From Shewanella vesiculosa (GTDB lineage Bacteria; Pseudomonadota; Gammaproteobacteria; Enterobacterales; Shewanellaceae), in the NCBI RefSeq assembly GCF_021560015.1, contig NZ_CP073588.1, positions 4,324,501 to 4,388,500 of the forward strand: a stretch of DNA of 64,000 nucleotides. Reading direction: 5' to 3'. A program made the position numbers and the translations under genes. The number at the start of each line of letters is the position of its first letter. Within the stretch, counting starts at the first letter, position 1. Under the pieces are notes generated by a model that saw only the letters and a program-made list of their open reading frames with translations, did not search any database and was not told the DNA's origin. Of this stretch, positions 50,877 through 62,463 are shown piece by piece.

Positions 50877-51613
50877 TGAAAAAGTTATTAATTGCATTAG
50901 TTACACTACTGCCATCTCTCGCTATGGCTGCAGGTGGAAACGAGGTTCATTTAGAAAGCGCTAACGTTAACTTGCATGACAAAGCGTCATTAGAACGTGG
51001 TCTGGATTTATTCCAGCAATATTGTTCAGGTTGTCACAGCACTAAGTACCAACGTTATGAGCGTGTAGCAACTGACTTAGACATCAGTGGCGATGATATG
51101 CGTAATAAGTACATGTTCACTGATGCTAAAATCGGTGATTTAATGGAAAACGCTATTCCTCCTGTTGATGCGGCTAAATGGTTTGGTGCTCCGCCTCCAG
51201 ACTTAACCTTGGTTGCTCGTGTACGTGGAGCTGATTGGGTATTTTCATACTTAAAAGGTTTCTATGCTGATGAAACGCGTCCATTTGGTGTGAATAATAC
51301 CGTGTTTCCATTAGTGGCTATGCCGCACGTTTTACAAGACTTACAAGGTGTTGCAACTCCTCAATATGAAAAGACTGTCATTGATGGTGTTGAAACTATG
51401 ACGTTGGTCGGCATGAATCCTCCTACTGGTGGCAAAATGAGTGCAGAAGAGTACGACCAAGCAGTTCGTGATATCACGGGTTTCTTAGTCTATTCGGCTG
51501 AACCCGTTCAGTTAGAGCGTGAAGCTTTAGGTTGGTGGGTACTCGGATTCTTGTTTATTTTCTTCATCATTGCTTATTTGTTGAAGAAAGAATACTGGAA
51601 AGATGTGCACTAG
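50876..51613 (+). CDS. petC: Cytochrome c1
   Basis: The haem c subunit of the bc1 complex, exported by its signal peptide (LLIALVTLLPSLAMA). The haem site is CSGCHS; the distal Met is probably in LVAMPHV. A C-terminal anchor (ALGWWVLGFLFIFFIIAYLL) holds it in the membrane. It starts by TAATG overlap with petB; 245 residues. Confidence 0.96.
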   Translation: MKKLLIALVTLLPSLAMAAGGNEVHLESANVNLHDKASLERGLDLFQQYCSGCHSTKYQRYERVATDLDISGDDMRNKYMFTDAKIGDLMENAIPPVDAAKWFGAPPPDLTLVARVRGADWVFSYLKGFYADETRPFGVNNTVFPLVAMPHVLQDLQGVATPQYEKTVIDGVETMTLVGMNPPTGGKMSAEEYDQAVRDITGFLVYSAEPVQLEREALGWWVLGFLFIFFIIAYLLKKEYWKDVH

Positions 51614-51651
51614 CCATCAATAACGGTTAATATACATTATCCGCATATTGT

Positions 51652-51676
51652 AAACGGGGGGCTTAGCCCCTCGTTT
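51652..51676 (+). terminator. Hairpin terminator after petC
   Basis: AAACG-GGGG-CTTAG-CCCC-CGTTT-type stem followed by a T-rich run; it separates petABC from sspA. Confidence 0.8.
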
Positions 51677-51708
51677 GTTTTGTTTTTTCTACATTCTGGA
51701 GGGTATCA

Positions 51709-52338
51709 ATGGCTGTTGCTGCCAACAAACGCTCTATCATGACACTTTTTTCTGGTGCCGATGATTTATATAGTCACCAAGTACGTATCGTATTGGCTGA
51801 AAAAGGGGTTACCGTTGATGTTTTACAGGTAGACCCAAGTGAGATGCCTGAAGATTTACTTGAAGTAAATCCATACAACTCGGTACCAACTTTAGTTGAT
51901 CGTGAACTCGTGTTGTACGAATCTCGCATTATTATGGAATATTTGGATGAACGTTTTCCTCATCCTCCACTAATGCCTGTATACCCAGTATCTCGCGGCC
52001 AAAGCCGTTTAATGATGCACAGAATCGACACCGATTGGTATGCGCTTGTTGAGCGTATCCGTAAAGGTGAAAAAGCTGATGCTGCGCGTAAAGAGTTAAT
52101 GGAAAGTCTAATCGCTTTAGCGCCAGTATTTGCTGAAATGCCATACTTCATGAGCGAAGAGTTTGGTTTATCTGATTGCTACCTAGGCCCATTATTATGG
52201 CGCTTACCGGTATTAGGTATTCACTTAGACCCGCGTACATCGAAAGATATCAGTGCTTATATGACACGTATTTTTGAACGTGAATCATTTAAAGCATCGT
52301 TAACTGAGGCTGAGCGCGAAATGCGCATGGGCATGTGA
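51709..52338 (+). CDS. sspA: Stringent starvation protein A
   Basis: A GST-fold RNA-polymerase-associated protein of 209 residues; in E. coli it helps acid survival and phage late transcription. The text shows MTLFSGADDLYSHQVRIVLAEKG, NPYNSVPTLVDRELVLYES and RIIMEYLDERFPHPPLMPVYP. It overlaps sspB by ATGA. Confidence 0.96.
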   Translation: MAVAANKRSIMTLFSGADDLYSHQVRIVLAEKGVTVDVLQVDPSEMPEDLLEVNPYNSVPTLVDRELVLYESRIIMEYLDERFPHPPLMPVYPVSRGQSRLMMHRIDTDWYALVERIRKGEKADAARKELMESLIALAPVFAEMPYFMSEEFGLSDCYLGPLLWRLPVLGIHLDPRTSKDISAYMTRIFERESFKASLTEAEREMRMGM

Positions 52339-52805
52339 TGAAACCAATAACAGCTAATCGTCCATATTTGTTGCGTGCTTACTATGAGTGGTTGATGGAT
52401 AACCATTTGACGCCACACGTAGTCGTGGATGCATTTGTTAACGGTACACAAGTTCCACAGCAATTTGTTAAAGACGGTCAAATTGTCTTGAATATTGCAA
52501 CTGGAGCTGTGGCAAATCTTCACATGTCGAATGATTCCGTCGAGTTTAATGCCCGTTTTGGTGGTGTTCCACAAAATGTGTATTTACCAATGGCCTCAAT
52601 TGTGGCCATTTATGCTCGTGAAAACGGTGCCGGCACTGTATTTGATATGGAAGATGCTTATATGATCGAAGGTGAGCAGGATGAGTTGTCATCTGTGCCA
52701 CCATCAATGAAATCTGTTGATGATACTTCGACATTACCGCCATCGCCTAAATCGACTACTGGTGACAAAGCTAAACGTAAAAACCATTTAACTGTGGTGA
52801 AGTAA
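52335..52805 (+). CDS. sspB: ClpXP adaptor SspB
   Basis: Delivers ssrA-tagged peptides to ClpXP. It has 156 residues: a folded domain (RPYLLRAYYEWLMDNHLTPH, FNARFGGVPQNVYLPMASI), a flexible linker rich in Ser/Pro/Asp, and a basic ClpX-binding tail ending KNHLTVVK. Confidence 0.95.
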   Translation: MMKPITANRPYLLRAYYEWLMDNHLTPHVVVDAFVNGTQVPQQFVKDGQIVLNIATGAVANLHMSNDSVEFNARFGGVPQNVYLPMASIVAIYARENGAGTVFDMEDAYMIEGEQDELSSVPPSMKSVDDTSTLPPSPKSTTGDKAKRKNHLTVVK

Positions 52806-52825
52806 CGATTCGTTACCATGACATA

Positions 52826-52854
52826 AAACCAGTCGCAAGGCTGGTTTTTTTTTT
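52826..52854 (+). terminator. Rho-independent terminator after sspB
   Basis: AACCAGTC - GCAA - GGCTGGTT with a following run of nine or more T; one G-T pair in the stem. Confidence 0.88.
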
Positions 52855-52904
52855 AAGCTAAAATTGCAGTATCACCATTTTTTATCGCTCAAATGGAACC
52901 CCAA

Positions 52905-53474
52905 ATGTTGTTGATGATTGATAATTATGATTCTTTTACGTTCAACTTAGTGCAATATTTCCAAACGCTTGGACAAGAGATCCTCGTTAAGCGTAATGAT
53001 GAAATCACCATTGAACAAATTGAAGCATTAGCGCCCACTCATTTAATCATTTCTCCTGGTCCATGCACTCCAAAGGAAGCAGGGATCTCGCTTGCCGCCA
53101 TTGAATATTTTGCTGGGAGATTGCCAATTTTAGGTGTCTGTCTCGGCCACCAAGCCATCGCCCAAGTGTTTGGTGTTGATGTTGTACGTGCAAAGCGTGT
53201 TATGCACGGTAAAACCAGCTTAATTGAGCACAATCAACAGGGATTATTTTCTCAGTTAGCATTACCTTTGCAAGTGACGCGTTACCATTCATTGTTGATT
53301 AATGATGTTCCCAAGAATTTTACGCTGGACGCATGGTTTGATGACCCTGTTCATGGGCGTGAAATTATGGCGATGAGCTATGCTGATTTACGTATATACA
53401 GTGTGCAGTTTCATCCTGAGTCTATTTTGACCCAGCAAGGACATGAATTGCTGAATAACTTTTTACAGTTATAA
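52905..53474 (+). CDS. pabA: Anthranilate/aminodeoxychorismate synthase glutaminase subunit
   Basis: A class I glutamine amidotransferase supplying ammonia for 4-amino-4-deoxychorismate (folate) and possibly anthranilate. It starts at ATG 52905 (MLLMIDNYDSFTFNL), matching PabA starts; ATG 52893 would add four residues. Catalytic Cys is in GVCLGHQAIAQ, and His and Glu in QFHPESILT. No trp genes are nearby, while argD lies downstream, which favours pabA. Confidence 0.9.
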   Translation: MLLMIDNYDSFTFNLVQYFQTLGQEILVKRNDEITIEQIEALAPTHLIISPGPCTPKEAGISLAAIEYFAGRLPILGVCLGHQAIAQVFGVDVVRAKRVMHGKTSLIEHNQQGLFSQLALPLQVTRYHSLLINDVPKNFTLDAWFDDPVHGREIMAMSYADLRIYSVQFHPESILTQQGHELLNNFLQL

Positions 53475-53604
53475 AGTGTAATCAAGGCTACCTATTTAAG
53501 TTCATTATCACTTATTCTGTTACAACTTCTGCAACCAATCTGGCTAAATTCTCGCGTATATTTATGCTATAAAGAGCGCTTAAAAAATAATAAAAGGGAT
53601 AACC

Positions 53605-56094
53605 ATGACAAGCTTTATGCGAAACTTTGCGGTGAGCGCAATTTCTTTGGCGATGATCAGTGGCTGTGCTGCGACAGCAAAAAATGACGATACGATGGTT
53701 ATCGCAAAGCCTACCGCTACATCATTGATGGTGCCATTAGCCCAACCTCCAAAAGCCGATCAGTTATTAACGCTTAATCAAATCATGGCTAATCCGGATT
53801 GGATGGGAATATTTGCCCAAGGAGCCTATTGGAGTGATGACAGCCAATCGGTGTATTTTAGTCGCCAAGCACACCAGTCGCCTATTCGTGATTTTTATCA
53901 ACAAGCCATCGGCCAGTCTGAAGCGAATAAACTGGCTTTGGATCAGTTACACCTTGCGGATCAGCGTAATGGTGTGTTGAATCAAGCTAAAACTAAAAAA
54001 GCTTACATTTATCAAGGTAACGTATTTGTAAAAGATTTATCAAATGGCGATATTACTCAAATGACTCGCCAAAATGATCCGATTAGCGGCGTTCGTTTTT
54101 TGAGCGGCGGCGATCTTGCATTTTGGCAAGGTAATAATATTTTTCGTTTACACCAATCTAGTGGACTTGTGGAGCAAATGGCTGCAATCCTAATGGAAAA
54201 TGAGCCTAAAAATACACCAGCCCCCAGTACTTTTATGGCCAAACAGCAGCAAAGATTAATCCAATATGTTGCCATGCAACACGATAACAGTTTGACGCGT
54301 GATGAATATAGCGAATCATTGGCTAAAGCTGATCCGACTTTTTCAGCAAAACCTTGGTATTTAGGTGATGCGGAAGTTGTGTCAGAAATGAGTTTATCGC
54401 CAGATGGACGTTACGTTCTATTGGCGTTAACGGATAAAAATTATAGTTGGCGTGCAGAACACGACATTATGCCCAATTATTTAGGGCAAGAAGGTTATGT
54501 TGATCCCGTGCCTGCTCGTGCTCGTGTGGCAGAAGATGTTTTCCCTGGTCAGCGTTTAGTATTACTCGACCTTACTGAACACAGTAAAAAAGATATTACC
54601 ATTGAAGGCCTAGCCGGTTTTGATGAGGATGTACTTGCTAGCGTTAAAGCTGAAAATGCAAAAGCCCAAGGTAAAACCTACGAAAGCCACAAAGCGCCGC
54701 GTTTAGTGCAGTTAATGCAAGATTGGGAGTGGAGTCAAAGCGCTATTCAGTGGAATGATTCTGGCGATAAATTATTAGTGATGCTTGAAGCGGTTGATAA
54801 TAAAGATCGCTGGATCGCGAGCGTCGATCTTCAAAAAGGCAAACTCTCCACTGAGCATCGCTTACATGATGATGCTTGGGTTAACTATAATTTTAATCAA
54901 TTCGGTTGGATAACCGGTACAGATACCATGTACTACTTATCTGAAGAGTCTGGATTCTCTCAGTTATATACCAAAACAGCCGCAGGTAAGGTATTGGCAT
55001 TAACTAAGGGTAAATTTGTGGTTGATAATGTGAGCTTATCTCCAGATGCAAAATACTTTTATTACCGTGCTAATAAGGACCATCCGGGCAGTTATAATGT
55101 TTACCGTGTAGAAATTGCCAGCGGCAAATCAGAGCAACTGACTCAATGGTTAGGGACATTGGATTACAGCTTAAGCCCTGATGGCCAATCACTGTTATTA
55201 ACAGCTTCATCTGCTATTCACCCCGATGAACTCTATATTCAGCCTATTGGTGGCGAGATTAGCCAATTAACCGACTATACCAGCACAGCATTTAAACAAT
55301 ATCCATGGCAAGTACCGCAAGTTGTTGCGTTACCTTCAACCCATGGTGCAGAGCCCATTTATGCGCGGGTTTATTTGCCGCAAGGTTATGATCCTAAACA
55401 GGCTGATAAATATCCGGCAGTGATGTTTAATCATGGCGCGGGTTATTTACAGAATGCTCATTATGGATTTTCGGGTTACTTCCGTGAATTTATGTTCAAT
55501 AACTTGTTAACCCAACAAGGTTACGTGGTAATGGATATGGATTATCGCGGTTCAAAAGGTTATGGACGTGATTGGCGTACGTCGGTTTATCGTAATATGG
55601 GCCATCCAGAAGTGGAAGATCTAAAAGATGGTGTGGCTTGGATGGCAAGCAATGCTAATGTGGATCCTCAACGTGTAGGCACCTATGGTGGTTCATACGG
55701 CGGCTTCCTTACTTTTATGGCGTTATTTAATGAACCTGATTTATTCCAAGCAGGGGCCGCATTACGTCCTGTAGCCGATTGGGCTCATTATAATGCGCCA
55801 TATACCTCTAATATTTTAAATACGCCTGACGTTGACCCTATCGCTTATGAGCGTAGTTCGCCGATAGAACATGCTCAAGGTTTACAAAAACCATTACTGA
55901 TCATGAGTGGTGTCTTAGATGATAACGTATTTTTCCAAGACAGTGTGCGCATGGTGCAACGTCTAATTGAATTAGAAAAACCGATGTTTGAAACGGCAAT
56001 CTATCCTGTTGAGCCACATGGATTTAAGCAACCTTCTAGTTGGTTAGATCAGTATCGTCGTATTTATAAGTTGTTTGAACAAGAGCTGAAATAG
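53605..56094 (+). CDS. S9 family prolyl oligopeptidase-type lipoprotein
   Basis: An 829-residue envelope peptidase of the dipeptidyl-peptidase IV type. The N-terminus is a lipoprotein signal with lipobox ISGC (Cys at about 21). A beta-propeller of about 500 residues follows (repeats such as LSPDGRYVLLALTD, LSPDAKYFYYRAN, LSPDGQSLLLTASS). The alpha/beta-hydrolase domain has Ser697 in GTYGGSYGGFL, Asp in SGVLDDNVFF and His in VEPHGFKQP. It has its own terminator. Confidence 0.92.
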   Translation: MTSFMRNFAVSAISLAMISGCAATAKNDDTMVIAKPTATSLMVPLAQPPKADQLLTLNQIMANPDWMGIFAQGAYWSDDSQSVYFSRQAHQSPIRDFYQQAIGQSEANKLALDQLHLADQRNGVLNQAKTKKAYIYQGNVFVKDLSNGDITQMTRQNDPISGVRFLSGGDLAFWQGNNIFRLHQSSGLVEQMAAILMENEPKNTPAPSTFMAKQQQRLIQYVAMQHDNSLTRDEYSESLAKADPTFSAKPWYLGDAEVVSEMSLSPDGRYVLLALTDKNYSWRAEHDIMPNYLGQEGYVDPVPARARVAEDVFPGQRLVLLDLTEHSKKDITIEGLAGFDEDVLASVKAENAKAQGKTYESHKAPRLVQLMQDWEWSQSAIQWNDSGDKLLVMLEAVDNKDRWIASVDLQKGKLSTEHRLHDDAWVNYNFNQFGWITGTDTMYYLSEESGFSQLYTKTAAGKVLALTKGKFVVDNVSLSPDAKYFYYRANKDHPGSYNVYRVEIASGKSEQLTQWLGTLDYSLSPDGQSLLLTASSAIHPDELYIQPIGGEISQLTDYTSTAFKQYPWQVPQVVALPSTHGAEPIYARVYLPQGYDPKQADKYPAVMFNHGAGYLQNAHYGFSGYFREFMFNNLLTQQGYVVMDMDYRGSKGYGRDWRTSVYRNMGHPEVEDLKDGVAWMASNANVDPQRVGTYGGSYGGFLTFMALFNEPDLFQAGAALRPVADWAHYNAPYTSNILNTPDVDPIAYERSSPIEHAQGLQKPLLIMSGVLDDNVFFQDSVRMVQRLIELEKPMFETAIYPVEPHGFKQPSSWLDQYRRIYKLFEQELK

Positions 56095-56129
56095 TCAGCG
56101 CTAAGTTCAAAAAGACAAATAAATATTTA

Positions 56130-56160
56130 TTAAGGCTTCCTTTGAGAAGCCTTAATTTTT
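56130..56160 (+). terminator. Rho-independent terminator after the S9 peptidase gene
   Basis: TTAAGGCTTC - CTTTGA - GAAGCCTTAA then TTTTT. Confidence 0.9.
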
Positions 56161-56196
56161 ATTATTAAGCGATTAACACAATAAAAGGCAACGTGA

Positions 56197-57339
56197 GTGG
56201 CAATATCAATAGCAGGTGGGGTTAGGCCCGGAAAAGTCATCGAAATTGAGCGCCGACTCTATAAGCAGCTTATTGTGGGTAAGCATAAAGTTAATGTTAT
56301 GCCAGATGAGATCAGCGAAGACTTAGAAGAAAACGCCAATAAGCTTGATATTGAGCGTCAAGCATTAAAGCTGCGCATTGATAAGCAAGCAAAAGAGAAA
56401 CAAGTATATCTTGAGGTGTCTGCACTGCTAACCCATACGGTTAATAATGCAATAGAGCATCAGTTAGCTAATCCACAAATGATATTAGAAGCATCAGCAA
56501 TTGGTGAAGGCCAAATTTTATTGCTTGATTTATTATTAGATCCAGATCTTAATATCAATCGACTACGACCAATTATTGAAAGTATTAGTTGGTTATCGCG
56601 TGATTTAATTAATTTAATTAACAGCCCTGCATCTGGCCACCGCCGCCCCAAAAACTCCGATGTCCAAGTGACCGATATCAAGCTGGTACTCAATTACATT
56701 GGTATTGAAAATTTACGTTTGTTGATCCCTTATTTTTGTTTACGCCATTGGCTACCTACAGGTAATGCCAATTTATTGTGGATAACCCGCAAGCTTTGGC
56801 GATATAGCATGGTGAGTGCCATTGCCGCGCAAACCTTAGCTGAGTTACATAATAAAGAGCCCAGTTTGGCTTATTGTTGTGCCTTAATGTATCAATTTGC
56901 TACTTCGATCATTCTCAGTCAAAGCGGGCATATATTTGATAAAACTTGGGGGACATGGCTACGAGAAGCCAGCCTTAGTCGAGAGAAACAAGTTTATGAT
57001 GCTATTATGGCAACAGATTTTCCTGCTGAGGCCGTTTTAGAACAAGTGTTGCAGCATAGTCATAGCTTAAATTGGCAACTACTCAGTTTACTGCAATTTG
57101 ATGACTCAGCGATGACTCAAGTGCTAAAAGAACTCGATCACGATTACCACTTTACCGAGTTATCCGTCGACGCTGCAATTGTGGCTAAAGCGAGTTGTTA
57201 CGCCAAAGTGCTTTTGCTAGAAGAGCAGCAACAAATCGACCCACAAGAAAAAAGAATTATGTTCGATTACTATCAATTTTCAGCTCAAGAATTAATTCGT
57301 CTTAAAGGGAAAAATTTCCGTAAACTCAATTTACTTTAA
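56197..57339 (+). CDS. HDOD-domain protein
   Basis: A 380-residue protein starting at GTG 56197 (AAGG 9 bp before it). The first 60 residues are charged and coiled-coil-like. The region from about 85 to 290 has the HDOD fold, with LNINRLRPIIESISWLSRDL, LINLINSPASG and YIGIENLRLLIPYFCLRHW. No HD or EAL/GGDEF catalytic residues are seen. HDOD proteins act in signalling and regulation. The target is unknown. Confidence 0.8.
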   Translation: MAISIAGGVRPGKVIEIERRLYKQLIVGKHKVNVMPDEISEDLEENANKLDIERQALKLRIDKQAKEKQVYLEVSALLTHTVNNAIEHQLANPQMILEASAIGEGQILLLDLLLDPDLNINRLRPIIESISWLSRDLINLINSPASGHRRPKNSDVQVTDIKLVLNYIGIENLRLLIPYFCLRHWLPTGNANLLWITRKLWRYSMVSAIAAQTLAELHNKEPSLAYCCALMYQFATSIILSQSGHIFDKTWGTWLREASLSREKQVYDAIMATDFPAEAVLEQVLQHSHSLNWQLLSLLQFDDSAMTQVLKELDHDYHFTELSVDAAIVAKASCYAKVLLLEEQQQIDPQEKRIMFDYYQFSAQELIRLKGKNFRKLNLL

Positions 57340-57371
57340 CGCTGTTTTTTGTGTTTCGAGCAAATGTTAAA

Positions 57372-57410
57372 TCTGTGTAATTATTCACTTTTGATGAATA
57401 GCTACACAAA
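57372..57410. promoter_or_regulatory. Tandem ArgR-like boxes
   Basis: TCTGTGTAATTATTCACT (57372-57389) matches TNTGAATWWWWATTCANW at all but two defined positions. GATGAATAGCTACACAAA (57393-57410) is a weaker match. The 3-bp separation is the spacing usual for paired ARG boxes. They lie about 260 bp upstream of argD/astC. The remaining DNA to the gene (57411-57672) is AT-rich and shows no coding. Confidence 0.55.
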
Positions 57411-57666
57411 ATGGAGCCAAATAACTTTTTTTATGACTAGTTATGCTTCATAACCTCCAATAAACGCTTTGTTTATTCATATTTTTAATTCTTTATGCAT
57501 AATGCTGATCTGGCCTGCAGAAGTTAATTGTACTGAACTGGTATTTTGATCACATTTTCGCTAATAATGTCGCATAAATAATACAAACTTCCGCTAATGC
57601 ACTTACAGAATATAAAGCAAACAGCGGAAACAGCGGCTTTAAAACCGTTTACAACCTGAAGGATAA

Positions 57667-58890
<1,224 letters not shown>

Positions 58891-58895
58891 TGAAC

Positions 58896-58925
58896 AAAAA
58901 GTGTGAGCCTAGCTTGCACTTTTTT
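58896..58925 (+). terminator. Hairpin with T run after argD/astC
   Basis: AAAAAGTG ... CACTTTTT stem with an inner AGC-CTA-GCT. It may only partly separate argD from astA. Confidence 0.7.
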
Positions 58926-59005
58926 GTTTGGGTACGCCAACAAAGTAAAATTGCGCCGAAAAGTATTTCAGCGCAATTTATTTGTGGCGCAATGAGGAGA
59001 TTAAG

Positions 59006-60025
59006 ATGTTAATCATACGTCCTATCCGTGCAAGTGATTACGATGCACTTTATGGTATTGCAGTCGAGTCAGGCCACGGTTTTACATCTTTACCAGTTAA
59101 CGAAGAGTTACTGCGTTCAAAGATTGCTAGGGCAGAAGCATCTTTTACCAAGCATGTTGATAAACCTTTTGACGAAGGTTATTTAATGGTGCTTGAAGAC
59201 ATGAAAACCGGTGAAGTTGTCGGCACTTGTGGTATTGAAGCTGCTGTCGGCATGGAAGATGCTTTTTATCATTACCGTTTAGGTACTGAGGTGTATCACT
59301 CTCAACAAATCTCAGTTCGTAATGAAGTTGAAACCCTGACTCTATGCCATGACTATACGGGAGCGGCTGAGCTGTGCACCTTGTTTTTAAAAGACGGTTA
59401 TCGCAAAGGTAATAACGGGCGCATGTTGTCGCGTTCGCGTTTTTTATTTTTAGCGCAGCATCAACATCGTTTTGGTGAAACTGTTATCGCAGAAATGCGA
59501 GGGGTCAGTGACGATCATGGTGAATCACCATTTTACGAATGGCTGCAGCATCATTTTTTAGGTATCGACTTTGTTGAGGCTGATTATTTATCAGGCTTAG
59601 GTAAAAAAGCGTTTATGGCTGAAATGATGCCACGTAACCCTGTTTACGTTTGTATGCTGCCTAAAAAAGCCCAAAAAGTGATTGGTGAAGTGCATAAAAA
59701 CACTAAGCCAGCACTGCGGTTACTGCAAGCGGAAGGATTTAAATTCCGAAATTATGTCGATATTTTTGATGGTGGTCCAACGGTTGAATGTTCAATCGGA
59801 GATATTCGCTCGGTAAAAAAGAGCCGTTTACTTAATGTGAGCATTGGTAAAATGCCACATGCCGATCACCATTTTATTATTTCCAACACCTTGCTAGCTG
59901 ATTATCGCGCATCGGCGGCAAAACTGTTGGTCTCTGATGAACACGATAATGTGGTGCTTAGTGCTGAAATTGCTGCCGGTCTTATGGTCAGCGAAGGCGA
60001 GCAAATTCGTGTTTTAGCAATGTAG
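59006..60025 (+). CDS. astA: Arginine N-succinyltransferase AstA
   Basis: First step of the arginine succinyltransferase pathway. It starts at ATG 59006 (MLIIRPIRASDYDALYGIA) with GAGGAG before it, giving 339 residues. Family text: SGHGFTSLPVNEELL, LCHDYTGAAELCTLFLKDGYR, GRMLSRSRFLFLAQH and GKKAFMAEMMPRNPVYV. astD follows after 9 bp. Confidence 0.95.
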   Translation: MLIIRPIRASDYDALYGIAVESGHGFTSLPVNEELLRSKIARAEASFTKHVDKPFDEGYLMVLEDMKTGEVVGTCGIEAAVGMEDAFYHYRLGTEVYHSQQISVRNEVETLTLCHDYTGAAELCTLFLKDGYRKGNNGRMLSRSRFLFLAQHQHRFGETVIAEMRGVSDDHGESPFYEWLQHHFLGIDFVEADYLSGLGKKAFMAEMMPRNPVYVCMLPKKAQKVIGEVHKNTKPALRLLQAEGFKFRNYVDIFDGGPTVECSIGDIRSVKKSRLLNVSIGKMPHADHHFIISNTLLADYRASAAKLLVSDEHDNVVLSAEIAAGLMVSEGEQIRVLAM

Positions 60026-60034
60026 GAGCAAGAA

Positions 60035-61496
<1,462 letters not shown>

Positions 61497-61564
61497 CTGA
61501 TAAATTCATCGCATGATCCGTGCTGGTGACGTGTTCGCCAGCCTTATTTTAGAAGGATTTAACC

Positions 61565-62365
61565 ATGCATACTGACGTTAATGCTTTATTTGCTGCCCTA
61601 TGGCAAGACTACATTAAGATGACGCCTTCAGCGGCGAAAATTCATCAACTATTAGGTCATGGTGCTCCTATCATCAATGACCATATCGCGTTGCGTACGT
61701 TTAATATCGCCAAAGTGAATTTAAGCGTATTGGCTGAGCATTTCACCTCTATCGGTTATGTCGACTGTGGCGATTATCAGTTTGTACAGAAAAAACTGAT
61801 AGCTAAGCATTTTGAACATCCTGATCCAACACAGCCAAAGGTGTTTATCTCTGAGCTGTTAGTCGAGGAGTTTAGCCCTGAACTGCAAAAAACTATCCAC
61901 GGTTTAATCGACCAAGTGGATGTCACAGCAACGACTGCCGATAATTTCATTTATTCAGGTCGTCATTGGGATCTAGATAAAGCCACTTACAAAGCCTTAC
62001 TTGCTGAAAGTGAATATGCCGCTTGGGTCGCTGCGTTAGGTTACCGCGCTAATCACTTCACAGTATCAATTAATGACCTACCAGAGTTTGAGCGTATTGA
62101 AGATGTAAACCAAGCCTTAAAACAGGCCGGTTTTGTATTAAATAGTTCAGGTGGTGAGATTAAAGGTTCGCCAGAAGTACTGCTAGAACAGTCTTCTACC
62201 ATGGCCGATAAAGTCGTGGTTAACTTCACTGATGGCGATGTAGAAATTCCAAGTTGTTTCTATGAATTCGCCCGTCGTTACCCAATGGATAATGGTCAGC
62301 TTTATACTGGTTTTGTTGCAGCATCTGCAGACAAGATTTTTGAAAGTACCAATTCAATGATGTAA
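61565..62365 (+). CDS. DUF1338 family protein (2-oxoadipate dioxygenase/decarboxylase-like)
   Basis: A 266-residue metal enzyme candidate of the DUF1338 family, whose studied members (HglS/YdcJ) are Fe(II) enzymes acting on 2-oxoadipate. The probable metal ligands are His in NDHIALRTF, His in RANHFTVSIND and Glu in PSCFYEFARRYP. It is shorter than the 460-residue HglS type. It follows astD after 68 bp on the same strand, so it may act in amino-acid catabolism. The substrate is unknown. Confidence 0.82.
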   Translation: MHTDVNALFAALWQDYIKMTPSAAKIHQLLGHGAPIINDHIALRTFNIAKVNLSVLAEHFTSIGYVDCGDYQFVQKKLIAKHFEHPDPTQPKVFISELLVEEFSPELQKTIHGLIDQVDVTATTADNFIYSGRHWDLDKATYKALLAESEYAAWVAALGYRANHFTVSINDLPEFERIEDVNQALKQAGFVLNSSGGEIKGSPEVLLEQSSTMADKVVVNFTDGDVEIPSCFYEFARRYPMDNGQLYTGFVAASADKIFESTNSMM

Positions 62366-62379
62366 TGTTGTGTACAACT

Positions 62380-62415
62380 AAAAAAGACCTAATTGAGTTA
62401 TCAATTAGGTCTTTT
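62380..62415. terminator. Bidirectional terminator between the DUF1338 gene and the sensor kinase
   Basis: AAAAAGACCTAATTGA - GTTA - TCAATTAGGTCTTTTT: a perfect long stem between convergent genes. Confidence 0.92.
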
Positions 62416-62463
62416 TGTTGGCCTTAGCAAAGGCTTGGTTCAGTAAAAGGACAGCATGGAAGC

